DNA from: Plantibacter flavus
GTDB taxonomy: Bacteria > Actinomycetota > Actinomycetes > Actinomycetales > Microbacteriaceae
Reading direction: 5' to 3'
Length of the DNA stretch: 64,000 bases
Assembly: GCF_900177615.1 (NCBI RefSeq)
Contig: NZ_FXAP01000005.1
Span: 1 to 64,000, forward strand
The notes beneath the pieces are model-generated. The model was not told where the DNA came from. It ran no database searches and was given only the letters and a program-made list of their open reading frames with translations. Positions 1 to 12,681 of this stretch are shown here, one piece after another; positions within the stretch are counted from its first letter, which is position 1, and every line of letters begins with the position of its first letter. Both the position numbers and the translations under genes were made by a program.

Positions 1-40
1 TTTTGGCATTTGACATTGTGCACGCTGTTGAGTTCTCAAG
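1..40 (-). other. 5' leader of a 16S rRNA operon (gene itself lies left of the window)
   Basis: Read on the minus strand this edge carries the block CTTGAGAACTCAACAGCGTG followed by a short A/T-rich stretch. That block is the conserved leader element found upstream of 16S rRNA genes in actinobacteria, where it takes part in rRNA processing and antitermination. The 16S gene must therefore start just outside the left edge and be transcribed leftward. The identification rests on recognising the leader; no mature rRNA sequence is visible. Confidence 0.8.
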
Positions 41-94
41 GATCGGATGCTCCTGCCTTTGGCCATCACGACCGCCCTGCAGGGCAACTTCTCT

Positions 95-122
95 AACTTA
101 CCACTTCTTCGGCTCTTGTCAA
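95..122 (-). promoter_or_regulatory. proximal rRNA operon promoter
   Basis: On the minus strand TTGACA (117-122) is followed after 16 bases by TAAGTT (95-100). A consensus -35 box with a good -10 box this close to the 16S leader fits the main rRNA promoter. The transcript would begin near position 88. Confidence 0.7.
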
Positions 123-202
123 GTCGAACCAGGAGCCGATCTGAGTGGACCGGAGTCCGTCTGATCCTCACCGCTTCGATGACCCGAGAGCTGGGAAGTT
201 CC

Positions 203-231
203 AACCTAGTCTTGAAGTGAGACGATCTCAA
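203..231 (-). promoter_or_regulatory. distal rRNA operon promoter
   Basis: On the minus strand TTGAGA (226-231) and TAGGTT (203-208) are separated by exactly 17 bases, a typical vegetative sigma promoter. It lies about 100 bases upstream of the proximal promoter, giving the tandem arrangement common at rRNA operons. The stretch 232-378 shows no gene I can support. Confidence 0.55.
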
Positions 232-381
232 GTGTGAGTTTGACTCACGTGGAGATGCTCGGCTTTTGGCTGGGTATCAGTCCCACTTGAGGCCGGGAAG
301 CTCTTCCGCTTCCCGCACCTTTGGGGTGACGAGTGATTACTCTACGCAGACCGCCAGGGGCTGGCAAATCCTCGCTGCATC

Positions 382-398
382 CCGGGCGTGTCGCCCGG
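382..398 (-). terminator. candidate terminator hairpin
   Basis: CCGGGCG and CGCCCGG are separated by TGT, just downstream of the stop codon of the zinc-ribbon/PQQ gene on the minus strand. No T-run follows, as is usual in high-GC actinobacteria. The stem is short, so this is tentative. Confidence 0.4.
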
Positions 399-409
399 AT
401 CCACGCGCT

Positions 410-2311
410 TCAGTCCTGATCAGCGTCACCGATGCCGAGGACGGCCGCTGAGCCGGAACCGGCCGCGACGACCGTCGCGACGGCGAGTGGGCTTCCGCCC
501 CATGCGGTGAACGAGTACTCGTCTCCGGCGGAGTCGACCGACCAGCTGCGCTCGCCCGTGGTCGCGTCGATCCCGACGAGCGTTTCGTCGAGCGTGAGCA
601 GGAGGGTCCGGTCGCTGTATCCGACGAGGCTGCCCTCGGCGTCCTGCTCCTCGTATCGGATCTCGCCGTCTCGAGCGCCGACCCCGGTGTATCCGCCTTC
701 GCCGTCACCGAGCATGATCGTGTCGCCCACGGTGTAGGCGCCGTCCCACGTGCTCGTCAGTCCGCTGCGCCACTCGACCTCGCCGGATCGCGGGTCGAGT
801 CGGCGGACCCGCTCCCCCGACTGGTCGGCGACGACCAACAGCCCACTCGCGTCGAGCACCACCGGCAGCGCCCCGGTCGCCTTCCAGCGCTCGGCGCCGG
901 TGCGGTCGTCCACCCCGCGGATCGTGGTGTCGTTGCCGGAGTAGTCGATCGCGACGAGATCACCGCCCACCTGCTGGTAGTACCAGGAGAGGTCGCCCTG
1001 CCAGTCGATGGTCGATCCGTCGTCGAGCGAGTACACCGCACCGTCGTAGAAGAGCTTGTCGCCCGCGGTGGTCGCCCGCTCGCCGGCGTCACCGCTGACC
1101 TCCCAGACCGGGTCGGTCAGGTCCGTCGACCGATAGCGGCCGACCGTCCCGGTGCCGTCGGCCGTGGTCGACGAGATGAGCAGGTCACCCTCGAGACCCG
1201 GGACGAACGCCGCCGGTGCAGCGAAGTCGGCGAAGCCGATCCCCTCCACACTCGAGTGCTCTTGCGAGGTGGACACCACGTGCCCGTCGCGACGGCTCAC
1301 GGCGACCATGAGGTCACCCTGACTCAGCACGATCGCGGCCGCATCCGGTGGGGAGACGACCACCGGTGCGTCGAAGCGGTCGAACTCCGGAGAGAGCTCG
1401 GTGACGCGACGGTCCCAGAGGGTGTGGCCGTTCGCCGTGTTGACCAGGGAGACCACCGTCTCGCCCGGAGCGTCGTCGACGGTCGTCTGATCCAGTGGCC
1501 GGTCGGTCGACCACACGAGCAGCGCGGTGTTGGGGCTCGCGGTGTACCCGTTCAGGTAGAGCTCGTCGCCCGCGGGCACCTCGTCGTCCAGCGGATGTGC
1601 GAGTTCCCACGTTCCGACGGTCGGCTTCGTCGGGAGGTCGCGGAGGAGCGCGAGCCCCTCGACGCGGTGGGGAACGGCCGCGACCACGATGAGCACGACC
1701 GCGACGATCGCAGCGACCACGGCCAGAGCGAGTCCGCCGAGGAGGAACCATCGTCGGCGCGAGGGGGTCCGCTTGAGCGTGGTGGGCAACGAATCAGGGT
1801 GCCAGAGGGCGCGGGGCGCGGTCGCGGTCGGGTCCCCAGGTGCCTCCCCCGCGGCGGTTGCCGAGGCAGGTTCGGCCGCAGCGGCGGTTGCCGCGAGCGG
1901 AGTCGAAGCAGGGGCCGGGGCCGGGTTGGTGGACTCGGGATCTGGAACCGGTGTCGTCACCGCGCTCGCCGGGATCGACGTCGCGGTACCGGGTGGCGTG
2001 GGCTCAGTCGTGCCGACGTCCGGCGACGGCAGTCGAGCGGCTTCCGCTGCTGGGGCACCGGTCTCGACGTGGGGTGCATCGGTCTCGACGAGGTCGCCGT
2101 CGTCGGCCGGCGTGGGCCGGTCGTCCGTCGACTCCGACTCGAACTCGTCCGCCGGCTCCGGCTCGTCCGCCACCGCGGCCTCGGCCGGCGTCTCCACCGT
2201 CGACAGCTCGCCCGTGCGCAGCGGCAGCATGGCCCCACAACTCGGGCACACACCGTCGCGACGGTCGACGATCTCGGTCCCGCACGCCTCGCAGAGCTGC
2301 ACTCGGAGCAT
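410..2311 (-). CDS. zinc-ribbon, single-pass membrane protein with PQQ-like beta-propeller
   Basis: A 633-residue protein. Residues 7-25 form a zinc ribbon with two CxxC-type pairs (C7, C10, C22, C25). A long Pro/Ala/Thr/Glu-rich linker follows to about residue 185, then one membrane segment at about 188-213, then an outer region of about 400 residues with repeated blade-like motifs (for example 'GHTLWDRRV', 'GAERWKATG', 'GEVEWRSGL', 'GERSWSVDS') typical of PQQ-binding-like propellers. The fold suggests a cytoplasmic zinc ribbon coupled to an extracellular propeller, possibly for sensing or envelope assembly; the function is unknown. It lies 43 bases after tyrS on the same strand and may be co-transcribed. 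A GAAGGGG stretch abuts the ATG. Confidence 0.8.
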   Translation of the reverse strand: MLRVQLCEACGTEIVDRRDGVCPSCGAMLPLRTGELSTVETPAEAAVADEPEPADEFESESTDDRPTPADDGDLVETDAPHVETGAPAAEAARLPSPDVGTTEPTPPGTATSIPASAVTTPVPDPESTNPAPAPASTPLAATAAAAEPASATAAGEAPGDPTATAPRALWHPDSLPTTLKRTPSRRRWFLLGGLALAVVAAIVAVVLIVVAAVPHRVEGLALLRDLPTKPTVGTWELAHPLDDEVPAGDELYLNGYTASPNTALLVWSTDRPLDQTTVDDAPGETVVSLVNTANGHTLWDRRVTELSPEFDRFDAPVVVSPPDAAAIVLSQGDLMVAVSRRDGHVVSTSQEHSSVEGIGFADFAAPAAFVPGLEGDLLISSTTADGTGTVGRYRSTDLTDPVWEVSGDAGERATTAGDKLFYDGAVYSLDDGSTIDWQGDLSWYYQQVGGDLVAIDYSGNDTTIRGVDDRTGAERWKATGALPVVLDASGLLVVADQSGERVRRLDPRSGEVEWRSGLTSTWDGAYTVGDTIMLGDGEGGYTGVGARDGEIRYEEQDAEGSLVGYSDRTLLLTLDETLVGIDATTGERSWSVDSAGDEYSFTAWGGSPLAVATVVAAGSGSAAVLGIGDADQD

Positions 2312-2354
2312 CCCCTTCAGGTTCGATGACGACGACGATGCCGTCGTCGGCGGT

Positions 2355-3665
2355 TCAGGCGGGCGCTCCGTCGAGGAACAGCCCGGCGAGGGTGCGCTTG
2401 CCGCGGCGCAGCACGGCCACCCCGCCCGTGAGGAACCGGTCGTCCAGGGTCGCGTCGGCGTCGTCGATCTTGCGGTTGTTCACCGAGACGCCTCCCTGGG
2501 CGACCGCGCGTCGAGCCTCACCGAGGCTCGAGCACAGCTCCGTGTCGACGAGCGCCTGGATGACGAGGGTCTCCGCCGCAACCCGCGCGTTCGGCAACTC
2601 CGTGACGGCCGACCGCAGCGTGTCCGCGTCGAGTGCGTCCAGATCGCCCTGACCGAAGAGCGCGGCCGACGCGGCGATGGCCGCATCGGTCGCGGCGACC
2701 CCGTGGACGAGCGCGGTGACGGCGTAGGCGAGGGTCTTCTGCGCCTCCCGCTTGAACGGTTCCGACTCGGTCGCGGCCGCCAGTCGCTCGATCTCCACCC
2801 GATCGAGGAACGTGAACACCTTCAGCCGGGCGATGACGTCCGCATCGTCGGTGTTGACCCAGAACTGGTAGAACGCGTACGGGCTCGTCATGCTCGGGTC
2901 GAGCCAGACCGCGTTGCCTTCGCTCTTCCCGAACTTCGTGCCGTCCGAGTTCGTGATCAGCGGGGTTCCGATCGCGTGGACGGTGGCCCGCTCGACCCGG
3001 TGGATGAGGTCGGTGCCGCTCGTGAGGTTGCCCCACTGGTCGCTCCCGCCGGTCTGCAGGACGCAGCCGTGTTCGCGGTACAGCTCGAGGTAGTCCATCC
3101 CCTGGAGGATCTGGTAACTGAACTCGGTGTAGCTGATCCCCGCTTCCGAGTTGAGGCGGGCACTGACCGCGTCCTTCTTCAGCATCGTGCCGACGCGGTA
3201 GTGCTTGCCGATCTCCCGCAGGAAGTCGATCGCGGAGAGCGGTGCGGTCCAATCGAGGTTGTTGACCATGCGCGCGGCGTTGTCGCCCTCGAAGCTGAGG
3301 AAGCGTTCGATCTGCGCGCGGAGCGACTGCACCCACTCGGCGACGGTGTCCGGCGTGTTCAGCGTGCGCTCGGCGGTCGGTCGTGGGTCGCCGATGAGGC
3401 CGGTCGAACCGCCGACGAGCCCGAGCGGGCGATGTCCGGCCAGCTGCAGCCGACGCATTACGAGCAGCTGGACCAGGTTGCCCAGGTGGAGGCTCGCAGC
3501 CGTCGGGTCGAACCCGCAGTAGTAGGTGATCGGCGTTCCACCGAGCAGACGCTTCAGCTCCTGCTGATCCGTCGACACGTGGACGAGCCCGCGCCAGACG
3601 AGTTCGTCCCAGACGTCCTCGAAGGTCGGATCGTTGCGCTGGTCAGGAAGAGCGAGGTTCGACAC
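2355..3665 (-). CDS. tyrS: tyrosyl-tRNA synthetase
   Basis: Charges tRNA-Tyr with tyrosine in the cytosol. The 436-residue product has the class I signature HLGN (residues 60-63), the KMSKS-like loop KFGKS near residue 240, and a C-terminal S4 RNA-binding domain ending in 'RRGKRTLAGLFLDGAPA'. I chose the GTG at 3665, which gives 'VSNLALPDQRNDP'; a longer frame upstream reads as low-complexity arginine/serine and is not protein-like. The hexamer TAGCCT lies 7 bases before this GTG with no Shine-Dalgarno, suggesting a leaderless mRNA. Its position next to an rRNA operon and near argH and mpg is the usual actinobacterial arrangement. Confidence 0.95.
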   Translation of the reverse strand: MSNLALPDQRNDPTFEDVWDELVWRGLVHVSTDQQELKRLLGGTPITYYCGFDPTAASLHLGNLVQLLVMRRLQLAGHRPLGLVGGSTGLIGDPRPTAERTLNTPDTVAEWVQSLRAQIERFLSFEGDNAARMVNNLDWTAPLSAIDFLREIGKHYRVGTMLKKDAVSARLNSEAGISYTEFSYQILQGMDYLELYREHGCVLQTGGSDQWGNLTSGTDLIHRVERATVHAIGTPLITNSDGTKFGKSEGNAVWLDPSMTSPYAFYQFWVNTDDADVIARLKVFTFLDRVEIERLAAATESEPFKREAQKTLAYAVTALVHGVAATDAAIAASAALFGQGDLDALDADTLRSAVTELPNARVAAETLVIQALVDTELCSSLGEARRAVAQGGVSVNNRKIDDADATLDDRFLTGGVAVLRRGKRTLAGLFLDGAPA

Positions 3666-3739
3666 GCTTGCAAGGCTATCAGCGCGGCATCGGCTGCTGG
3701 ATCGGGCGCATCGGCCTCGGCGCGATCGCGGCGATCGTG

Positions 3740-3789
3740 ACATGCAGGAATTCCTCTCATTCGTCAGAGTTGTGGAAATACCTGCATGT
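3740..3789. promoter_or_regulatory. inverted repeat, candidate operator of the SatD-like pair
   Basis: ACATGCAGG (3740-3748) is repeated in inverted orientation as CCTGCATGT (3781-3789), with similar A/T-rich bases inside each arm. It sits in the divergent region between tyrS and the SatD-like gene, about 45 bases before the latter's GTG. Because the downstream protein has a helix-turn-helix, autoregulation through this site is a reasonable inference. A TAGGGT hexamer at 3796-3801 could be the -10 box. Confidence 0.5.
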
Positions 3790-3833
3790 TACGAGTAGGG
3801 TGATCGAGCCGAGCCACCGCCGAGAGGAGAGCC

Positions 3834-4466
3834 GTGTACGTGCTGACCGTCGATCAGATCGCGAGCCGGACCGGCCCTGATCGCGCCGCCGGTGTCATCG
3901 AGTCGATCAACGACCGGTTCCCGGAGAGCCTGCTGCTCCAGGCCGAACGCACGGCGGGCGACGAGTTCCAGCTCGCCACCGAGGACACCGAGGTCGCACT
4001 CACCATCGCCCTCGACCTCCTCCGGGATCGCGGCTGGAGCGTGGGCATCGGACAAGGCGACGTCCGGCGTCCGCTCCCCAATTCGACCCGAGCCGCGACC
4101 GGTCAGGCCTTCTACGCCGCGAGGGAGGCCGTCACGCGGGCCAAGCGGGCGCACTTCCGGTTCGCTCTCGAGGCGGCCGACCAACAGGGCGGCGCCGATG
4201 TCGAAGCGCTCATCGTGCTCCTCCTCCACCTCCGCGATCGAAGGACCGCCGGCGGATGGGAGGTCGCCGACCTGCTCGCGGCCGGCGTGACCCAGTCCGA
4301 GGCCGCGGCACGACTCGGCATCACCGAGAGTTCGGTCAGTCGCCGGGTCGCGGCCGCCGGCGTCCGAGCCGAAGCCGCGGCGACCACCGCGCTCATCCGC
4401 CTGCTGGCGAAGCTCGACCAGGACGCCTCCGTGCACCACCCCGACGACCGAAAGGACGAGCGATGA
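3834..4466 (+). CDS. SatD-like DNA-binding protein
   Basis: A 210-residue cytoplasmic protein that resembles the SatD family. The N-terminal 110 residues match the family layout, including 'ERTAGDEFQ' (38-46), 'GWSVGIGQGDVRRPLP' and 'TRAKR'. A helix-turn-helix lies at about 151-175 ('GVTQSEAAARLGITESSVSR'). The start is GTG with a clear Shine-Dalgarno (GAGAGGAG, four bases upstream). It overlaps the next gene by four bases (ATGA), so the two are translationally coupled. The family was named from a Streptococcus operon linked to acid tolerance, but its biochemistry is not established. A MarR-like or other HTH regulator is the alternative reading. Confidence 0.65.
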   Translation: MYVLTVDQIASRTGPDRAAGVIESINDRFPESLLLQAERTAGDEFQLATEDTEVALTIALDLLRDRGWSVGIGQGDVRRPLPNSTRAATGQAFYAAREAVTRAKRAHFRFALEAADQQGGADVEALIVLLLHLRDRRTAGGWEVADLLAAGVTQSEAAARLGITESSVSRRVAAAGVRAEAAATTALIRLLAKLDQDASVHHPDDRKDER

Positions 4467-5062
4467 ACCTCGTCACGCTCACGCCCATCACCTGGCCGAC
4501 CGTCATCGGCCTCCTCGGAAGCGCGCTCGTCTTCCTCCTGCTGGCCCGGGTGCTGAGCGCGCGTCTCGCGGATCGTCTCATGGTCGTGGCGGCGGCCCTC
4601 ATGGTGATCGGGGCCCTCCTGGTCGCACTCGTCCCCTCGGTTCCGCCGACCGGTCCGGCACTCGTGCTCCTCGGCGCCTTCGTCCTCGCCGTCGCGGTCG
4701 CCGGCGGTGGTCCGGTCGCCTCCTTCGCCCTCGCCCTCGCGACGAAGGGCAGCGTCGCCCCCGGGATCCACGGCGGCATCCTCGTGGAGCACCGGAACCC
4801 GAACGCCTCGCAGGTCGTCGGACGTCCCATCGAGGTGCTGCGCGGCGGGACCGCCATCGGGATCCTCGAACGGCTCGCCCTCGTCGCCGCGCTGTTCTCC
4901 GGCTATCCGGAGGCGATCGCGGTCATCGTCGCGGTCAAGGGTGTCGGACGCTTCACCGAACTCGACTCGGCCGAGGCTCGCGAGCGGTTCATCATCGGCT
5001 CGCTCGCCAGCCTCCTCTGGGCTGCCGGGGTGACGTCGATCCTGCTGCTCGAGCGAGGCTGA
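4463..5062 (+). CDS. DUF3307-like integral membrane protein, partner of SatD-like protein
   Basis: A 199-residue membrane protein starting at the ATG that overlaps the stop of the SatD-like gene. Three hydrophobic segments lie in the first 95 residues, then a soluble stretch ('IHGGILVEHRNP'), then the conserved-looking part 'GILERLALVAALFSGYPEA...VKGVGRF', which resembles the C-terminal region of DUF3307-type proteins that often neighbour SatD, and a last membrane segment. No catalytic motif is visible. The tight coupling implies a two-component unit of HTH protein plus membrane protein. Function unknown. Confidence 0.65.
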   Translation: MNLVTLTPITWPTVIGLLGSALVFLLLARVLSARLADRLMVVAAALMVIGALLVALVPSVPPTGPALVLLGAFVLAVAVAGGGPVASFALALATKGSVAPGIHGGILVEHRNPNASQVVGRPIEVLRGGTAIGILERLALVAALFSGYPEAIAVIVAVKGVGRFTELDSAEARERFIIGSLASLLWAAGVTSILLLERG

Positions 5063-5071
5063 GTCGGCGGG

Positions 5072-5689
5072 TCAGTCCACGGCCCTGGGCGAGCGGCGGT
5101 AGGGCGAGACGGTCCTCTCCCCCGGGAGCACGAACCGCCACGGGTAGGCGGCTCCCCCACCGACCCCGCTGACGCCCGTCCGCGGACCGGCCGCCGAGGC
5201 GAGCGGGCGCTCGGGGAGGAGCAGGTCGAAGGGCGGCTCGGCGAGGTCGTCACCCGACTGGTCGAGCGCGATCCCGAGCGACACGGTGAGCCGCGCCGGT
5301 CCTCTGGCCAGGTCGCGATCCGGCACCCGGTCACCGCGTCGCAGCCGCGCGAGCTCCAGCCCCGCGACGACCTCGCCGGCACGCAGGAGCACGGCCGACG
5401 CCGTGCCGACCGGTGAGCACACGACGTTGATGCAGACGTGCATACCGTAGCTGAAGTACGCGTACAGATGTCCGGGCGGGCCGAACATCGGACTCGTGCG
5501 CGGCGTCGGACCGCGGTGCGCGTGGGATCCGGGATCCTCGCCGACCCCGAGATAGGCCTCGACCTCCGTGAGGCGGACCGACACGGTGCCCTCGGGCGTC
5601 GTGTGGGACAGCACCGCTCCGAGCAGCGCGGGCGCGACCTCGAGAGCCGATCCCGAGGTCAGCGCCCGCAGCGGACCTGCCGTCGTCAT
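5072..5689 (-). CDS. DNA-3-methyladenine glycosylase (AAG/MPG family)
   Basis: Base-excision repair enzyme that removes alkylated purines such as 3-methyladenine. The 205-residue protein shows the family features 'LTEVEAYLGVGEDPGSHAHRG' region, 'YAYFSYGMHVCINVV' near residue 80 and 'VLLRAGEVV', plus 'ARGPARLTVSLGI'. Length is normal for bacterial members. It follows argH by 15 bases on the same strand, so it is probably the last gene of the arginine transcript, and it is convergent with the DUF3307-like gene (9-base gap). The same neighbourhood, mpg near tyrS, occurs in other actinobacteria. Confidence 0.92.
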   Translation of the reverse strand: MTTAGPLRALTSGSALEVAPALLGAVLSHTTPEGTVSVRLTEVEAYLGVGEDPGSHAHRGPTPRTSPMFGPPGHLYAYFSYGMHVCINVVCSPVGTASAVLLRAGEVVAGLELARLRRGDRVPDRDLARGPARLTVSLGIALDQSGDDLAEPPFDLLLPERPLASAAGPRTGVSGVGGGAAYPWRFVLPGERTVSPYRRSPRAVD

Positions 5690-5704
5690 CGGACCCCGCC
5701 CCGT

Positions 5705-9362
<3,658 letters not shown>

Positions 9363-9366
<4 letters not shown>

Positions 9367-10271
9367 GAGTCCTCCGGGACGACCTCGGTGCCGGAGCCGT
9401 TCTGGGTGAACACCTCGAGCAGGATGGAGTGGGGTACGCGGCCGTCGATGATGGCAGCCTTGGCGACCCCGCCGTCGACGGCGTCGAGGCAGGCGGTCAT
9501 CTTCGGGATCATGCCCGATTCGAGCGTGGGCAGCATGGCTCGGAGCTCACTCGTCGTGATCTGCGAGACGAGCGAGTCGCGGTTGGGCCAGTCGCTGTAC
9601 AGCCCGGCGACATCGGTCAGGATGACGAGCTTGGCGGCACCGAGTGCGACGGCGAGCGCCGCGGCGGCCGCATCGGCGTTCACGTTGAGCGTCTGGCCGG
9701 GCTGGTCGAGGTCGGGGGCGATCGAGGAGACCACCGGGATGTTACCGGCGTCGAGGTAGGCCTGCACCGAGGTCGGGTCGACGCTGACGACGTCGCCGAC
9801 GAGCCCGATGTCCACGGTCTCGCCGTCGACGACGATCGAGCGACGACGCCCGCCGAACAGGCCCGCGTCCTCGCCGGACAGTCCTGCGGCGAGCGGGCCG
9901 TGTTCGTTGATCCGCCCAACGAGCTCGGGGTTGACCTGACCGGTGAGGACCATGCGGACGACCTCCATGGCCTCGGGCGTCGTGACCCGATACCCGCCGC
10001 GGAACTCGCTGTGGATGTCGAGCCGCTCGAGCATCGCGGAGATCTGCGGGCCACCACCGTGCACGACGACGGGCTTCAGCCCCGCGTAGCGCAGGTAGAC
10101 CATGTCCTCCGCGAACGCCTGCGCGAGTTCGTCGCTCACCATCGCGTTGCCGCCGAACTTGACGACGATCGTCTGGTCGCGGAAGGTCTTCAGCCAGGGA
10201 AGCGACTCGATGAGGGTGGCGGCCTTGATCGCCGCCTCCTCGGGAGAGTTGTCTCGATACTGGGTCATCAT
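9363..10271 (-). CDS. argB: acetylglutamate kinase
   Basis: Phosphorylates N-acetylglutamate, second step of arginine synthesis. The 302-residue amino-acid kinase has 'VVKFGGNAM', '[10 protein letters not shown]' and '[13 protein letters not shown]'. An N-terminal helix of about 25 residues precedes the kinase core; such an extension marks arginine-inhibited hexameric forms, which fits a pathway using argJ recycling. The start codon overlaps the argJ stop by one base. A second in-frame ATG directly follows. Confidence 0.97.
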
Positions 10272-11440
10272 CAGCTCGCGTACGCGCTGTTCTCGTGCAC
10301 GTAGTCGTGCGTGAGGTCGTTCGTCCAGATGGTGGCGCCCGTGTCACCGGCGTGGAGGTCGATGAGCACGTGCACGGCGCGCGGTGAGAGGTCGACGAGG
10401 TCGCGCGACTGATCCGGCTCGCCGGCGGTGCACACCTGGACGCCGTTCATGGCCACGTCGATCCCGTACGGGTCGAACTCGGCGCCCGTGGTGCCGACGG
10501 CCGCGAGCACCCGGCCCCAGTTCGGGTCGTTGCCGAAGATGGCCGCCTTGAAGAGGTTGCTGCGGGAGACCGCGCGGGCGACCTCGACCGCGTCGTCCTC
10601 GGACACCGCGCCGACGACCTCGATCGCGACGTCGTGGGCCGCGCCCTCGGCATCGGCCTGCAGCTGCAGGGTGAGGTCGCGACAGACCTCTGTCAGCGCC
10701 TCGGTGAAGGCGGACAGCTCCGGGGTGACGCCGCTCGACCCGGACGCGAGGAGCGACACCGTGTCGTTGGTGGACATGCAGCCGTCGGAGTCGAGGCGGT
10801 CGAAGGTGACACGGGTCGCGCTGCGGAGCGCCTGGTCGAGCTGTGCCGGCTCGAGCACGGCGTCGGTCGTGATGACGACGAGCATCGTCGCGAGCCCGGG
10901 GGCGAGCATGCCCGCGCCCTTCGCCATGCCGCCGACGGTCCATCCGTCCGCGCTCCGCACGGCCTGTTTCGGCTTCGTGTCGGTCGTCATGATCGCGGTC
11001 GCCGCAGCGAGCCCAGCCGCTTCGCTCGCACCGTCCTCGTCGGCGACCGCGCGGGTGGCGTCCCAGACGCCCGCGGTCAGCTTGTCGAGGTCGAGCTGTT
11101 CGCCGATGAGCCCCGTGGAGCAGACGAGGACGTCGCCGGCCGAGATCGCGAGCCGCTCGGCGACGGCCTCCGCGGTCGCGTGCGTCGTCTGGAAACCGCG
11201 CGTCCCCGTGTAGCAGTTCGCGCCGCCGGAGTTCAGGACGATCGCCGAGACGATGCCGTCCTGCATGACCTGCTCGCTCCAGAGGATCGGGTTGGCCTTG
11301 CACCGGTTGCTCGTGAACACCGTCGCCGCGTGCTGCAGCGGACCGACGTTGTGGACCACCGCGAGGTCGAGGCCCCCGGAGGTCTTGAGGCCGCAGGCCA
11401 CGCCCGCCGCGAGGAACCCTACTGCTGCTGTCACACTCAC
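10271..11440 (-). CDS. argJ: bifunctional ornithine acetyltransferase / N-acetylglutamate synthase
   Basis: Recycles the acetyl group from N-acetylornithine to glutamate, so a separate argE is unnecessary. The 389-residue precursor contains the self-cleavage site '[14 protein letters not shown]', where the bond before T185 is cut to expose the catalytic threonine. The GTG start overlaps the argC stop (GTGA). '[10 protein letters not shown]' and '[11 protein letters not shown]' are family features. Whether it also uses acetyl-CoA is not decidable from sequence. Confidence 0.97.
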   Translation of the reverse strand: MSVTAAVGFLAAGVACGLKTSGGLDLAVVHNVGPLQHAATVFTSNRCKANPILWSEQVMQDGIVSAIVLNSGGANCYTGTRGFQTTHATAEAVAERLAISAGDVLVCSTGLIGEQLDLDKLTAGVWDATRAVADEDGASEAAGLAAATAIMTTDTKPKQAVRSADGWTVGGMAKGAGMLAPGLATMLVVITTDAVLEPAQLDQALRSATRVTFDRLDSDGCMSTNDTVSLLASGSSGVTPELSAFTEALTEVCRDLTLQLQADAEGAAHDVAIEVVGAVSEDDAVEVARAVSRSNLFKAAIFGNDPNWGRVLAAVGTTGAEFDPYGIDVAMNGVQVCTAGEPDQSRDLVDLSPRAVHVLIDLHAGDTGATIWTNDLTHDYVHENSAYAS

Positions 11441-12480
11441 GGTGCCACTCCATTCACACTCAAGCCGGTCGTCTCGGGGAGCCCGAGCGCGATGTTCGCC
11501 GATTGGATCGCCGCGCCGGCGGTCCCCTTCACGAGGTTGTCGACGGCGGTCACGACGACGACCCGTCCCACCGTCTCGTCGACGGCGAGTCCGATCAGCG
11601 CGGTGTTGGCGCCGAGGACGTCGGCCGTCCGTGGGAACGACCCCTCAGGCAGCACCTGGACGAACGGTTCGTCGGCGTAGGCCGTCTCCCAGGCCTCGCG
11701 GACCGCTGCCGCCGTGGCGCCCTGGACGATGCGTGCCGTCGAGGTGGCCAGGATGCCGCGCGACATCGGGACGATGACCGGGGTGAACGAGATGGACGCG
11801 CGATCGGTACCGGCCGCCCGGAGGCTCTGCGTGATCTCGGGGATGTGCCGGTGGGTACCGCCGACGGCGTACGGGTTGGCCGTGCCGAGCACCTCGCTCG
11901 CGAGCAGGTTGACCTTCAGGCTCTTCCCCGCACCGGACGGCCCGACGGCGAGCACGGAGACGAGGTCGAGCGGCTCGATCACCCCCGCGGCGATGCCGGG
12001 CGCGAGGGACAGGGCGACGGTGCTCGCGTTGCATCCGGGAGCGGCGATCCGCTTGGCGCCCACGAGAGCGTCGCGCCCCCGACCGGTGGACGTCTGGAGC
12101 TCCGGCACGCCGTAGGCCCAGGCGCCGAAGTAGTCGCCGCCGTAGAAGGCGTCCCAGTCGGCTTCGTCGACGAGCCGGTGGTCGGCTCCGCAGTCGACGA
12201 CGAGGGTCTCCGGTGGAAGCGAGGCCGTGACCTCACCCGACTTGCCGTGCGGCAGGGCGAGGAAGACGACGTCGTGTCCCGCGAGCACCTCCGGCGTCGT
12301 TGCTTCGAGGACGAGATGCCGGAGCGATCGGAGGTGTGGCTGGTGGTCGACGAGCGGTTGACCGGCGTTCGCGTGCGCGGTCACCGTCCGGACGTCGAAG
12401 TCGGGGTGGTCGGCGAGCAGCCGAAGCAGCTCGCCTCCTGCGTAGCCGGATGCTCCGGCCACCGCTACAGAGAAGGACAT
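11437..12480 (-). CDS. argC: N-acetyl-gamma-glutamyl-phosphate reductase
   Basis: NADPH-dependent third step of arginine synthesis. The 347-residue protein has the nucleotide-binding '[16 protein letters not shown]' at the N-terminus and the active-site cysteine in '[12 protein letters not shown]'. It is the first gene of the argCJBDFH operon. TAAGGT (12487-12492) ends exactly six bases before the ATG, and no Shine-Dalgarno is seen, so transcription probably starts at the start codon. I could not find a convincing ARG box. Confidence 0.97.
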   Translation of the reverse strand: MSFSVAVAGASGYAGGELLRLLADHPDFDVRTVTAHANAGQPLVDHQPHLRSLRHLVLEATTPEVLAGHDVVFLALPHGKSGEVTASLPPETLVVDCGADHRLVDEADWDAFYGGDYFGAWAYGVPELQTSTGRGRDALVGAKRIAAPGCNASTVALSLAPGIAAGVIEPLDLVSVLAVGPSGAGKSLKVNLLASEVLGTANPYAVGGTHRHIPEITQSLRAAGTDRASISFTPVIVPMSRGILATSTARIVQGATAAAVREAWETAYADEPFVQVLPEGSFPRTADVLGANTALIGLAVDETVGRVVVVTAVDNLVKGTAGAAIQSANIALGLPETTGLSVNGVAP

Positions 12481-12537
12481 GGCTCTACCTTATTGAGTGG
12501 ACGCTCGAGGGGCGGAGGCGGCGACTCCTGGACGACT

Positions 12538-12558
12538 GCACGGTCACCTGGACCGTGC
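12538..12558 (-). terminator. hairpin between the two-component operon and argC
   Basis: GCACGGTC and GACCGTGC flank the loop ACCTG: an eight-pair perfect stem. It lies downstream of the response regulator gene and upstream of the inferred argC promoter on the same strand, so it most likely ends the two-component transcript. If argC were transcribed from further upstream it could act in its leader instead. The rest of the 12481-12681 gap shows nothing else clear. Confidence 0.5.
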
Positions 12559-12681
12559 GAGCACCGGGGTCGCCTATCGTCGCTCTGCGGTAGCGCGTGC
12601 GGACACGGGACGGCGGAGGGCGCGGAGCGTGATCGCCCGCGAAGAACCCTGTGCCTGGAAACGTGCCATGTCGAGAGCGTA

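Noticed and set aside
266-451. Small plus-strand open frame in the rRNA upstream region
   Set aside because: No ribosome site or family match and it overlaps the end of the PQQ gene.
1689-3740. Long plus-strand open frame (683 codons) opposite the PQQ gene and tyrS
   Set aside because: It lies entirely antisense to two well-supported genes and has the arginine/glycine-rich composition of a high-GC shadow frame, with no recognisable motif.
12481-12681. ARG box (ArgR operator) or T-box before argC
   Set aside because: No A/T-rich ARG-box palindrome or T-box motif is visible; only a GC-rich hairpin and a -10 box close to the ATG.
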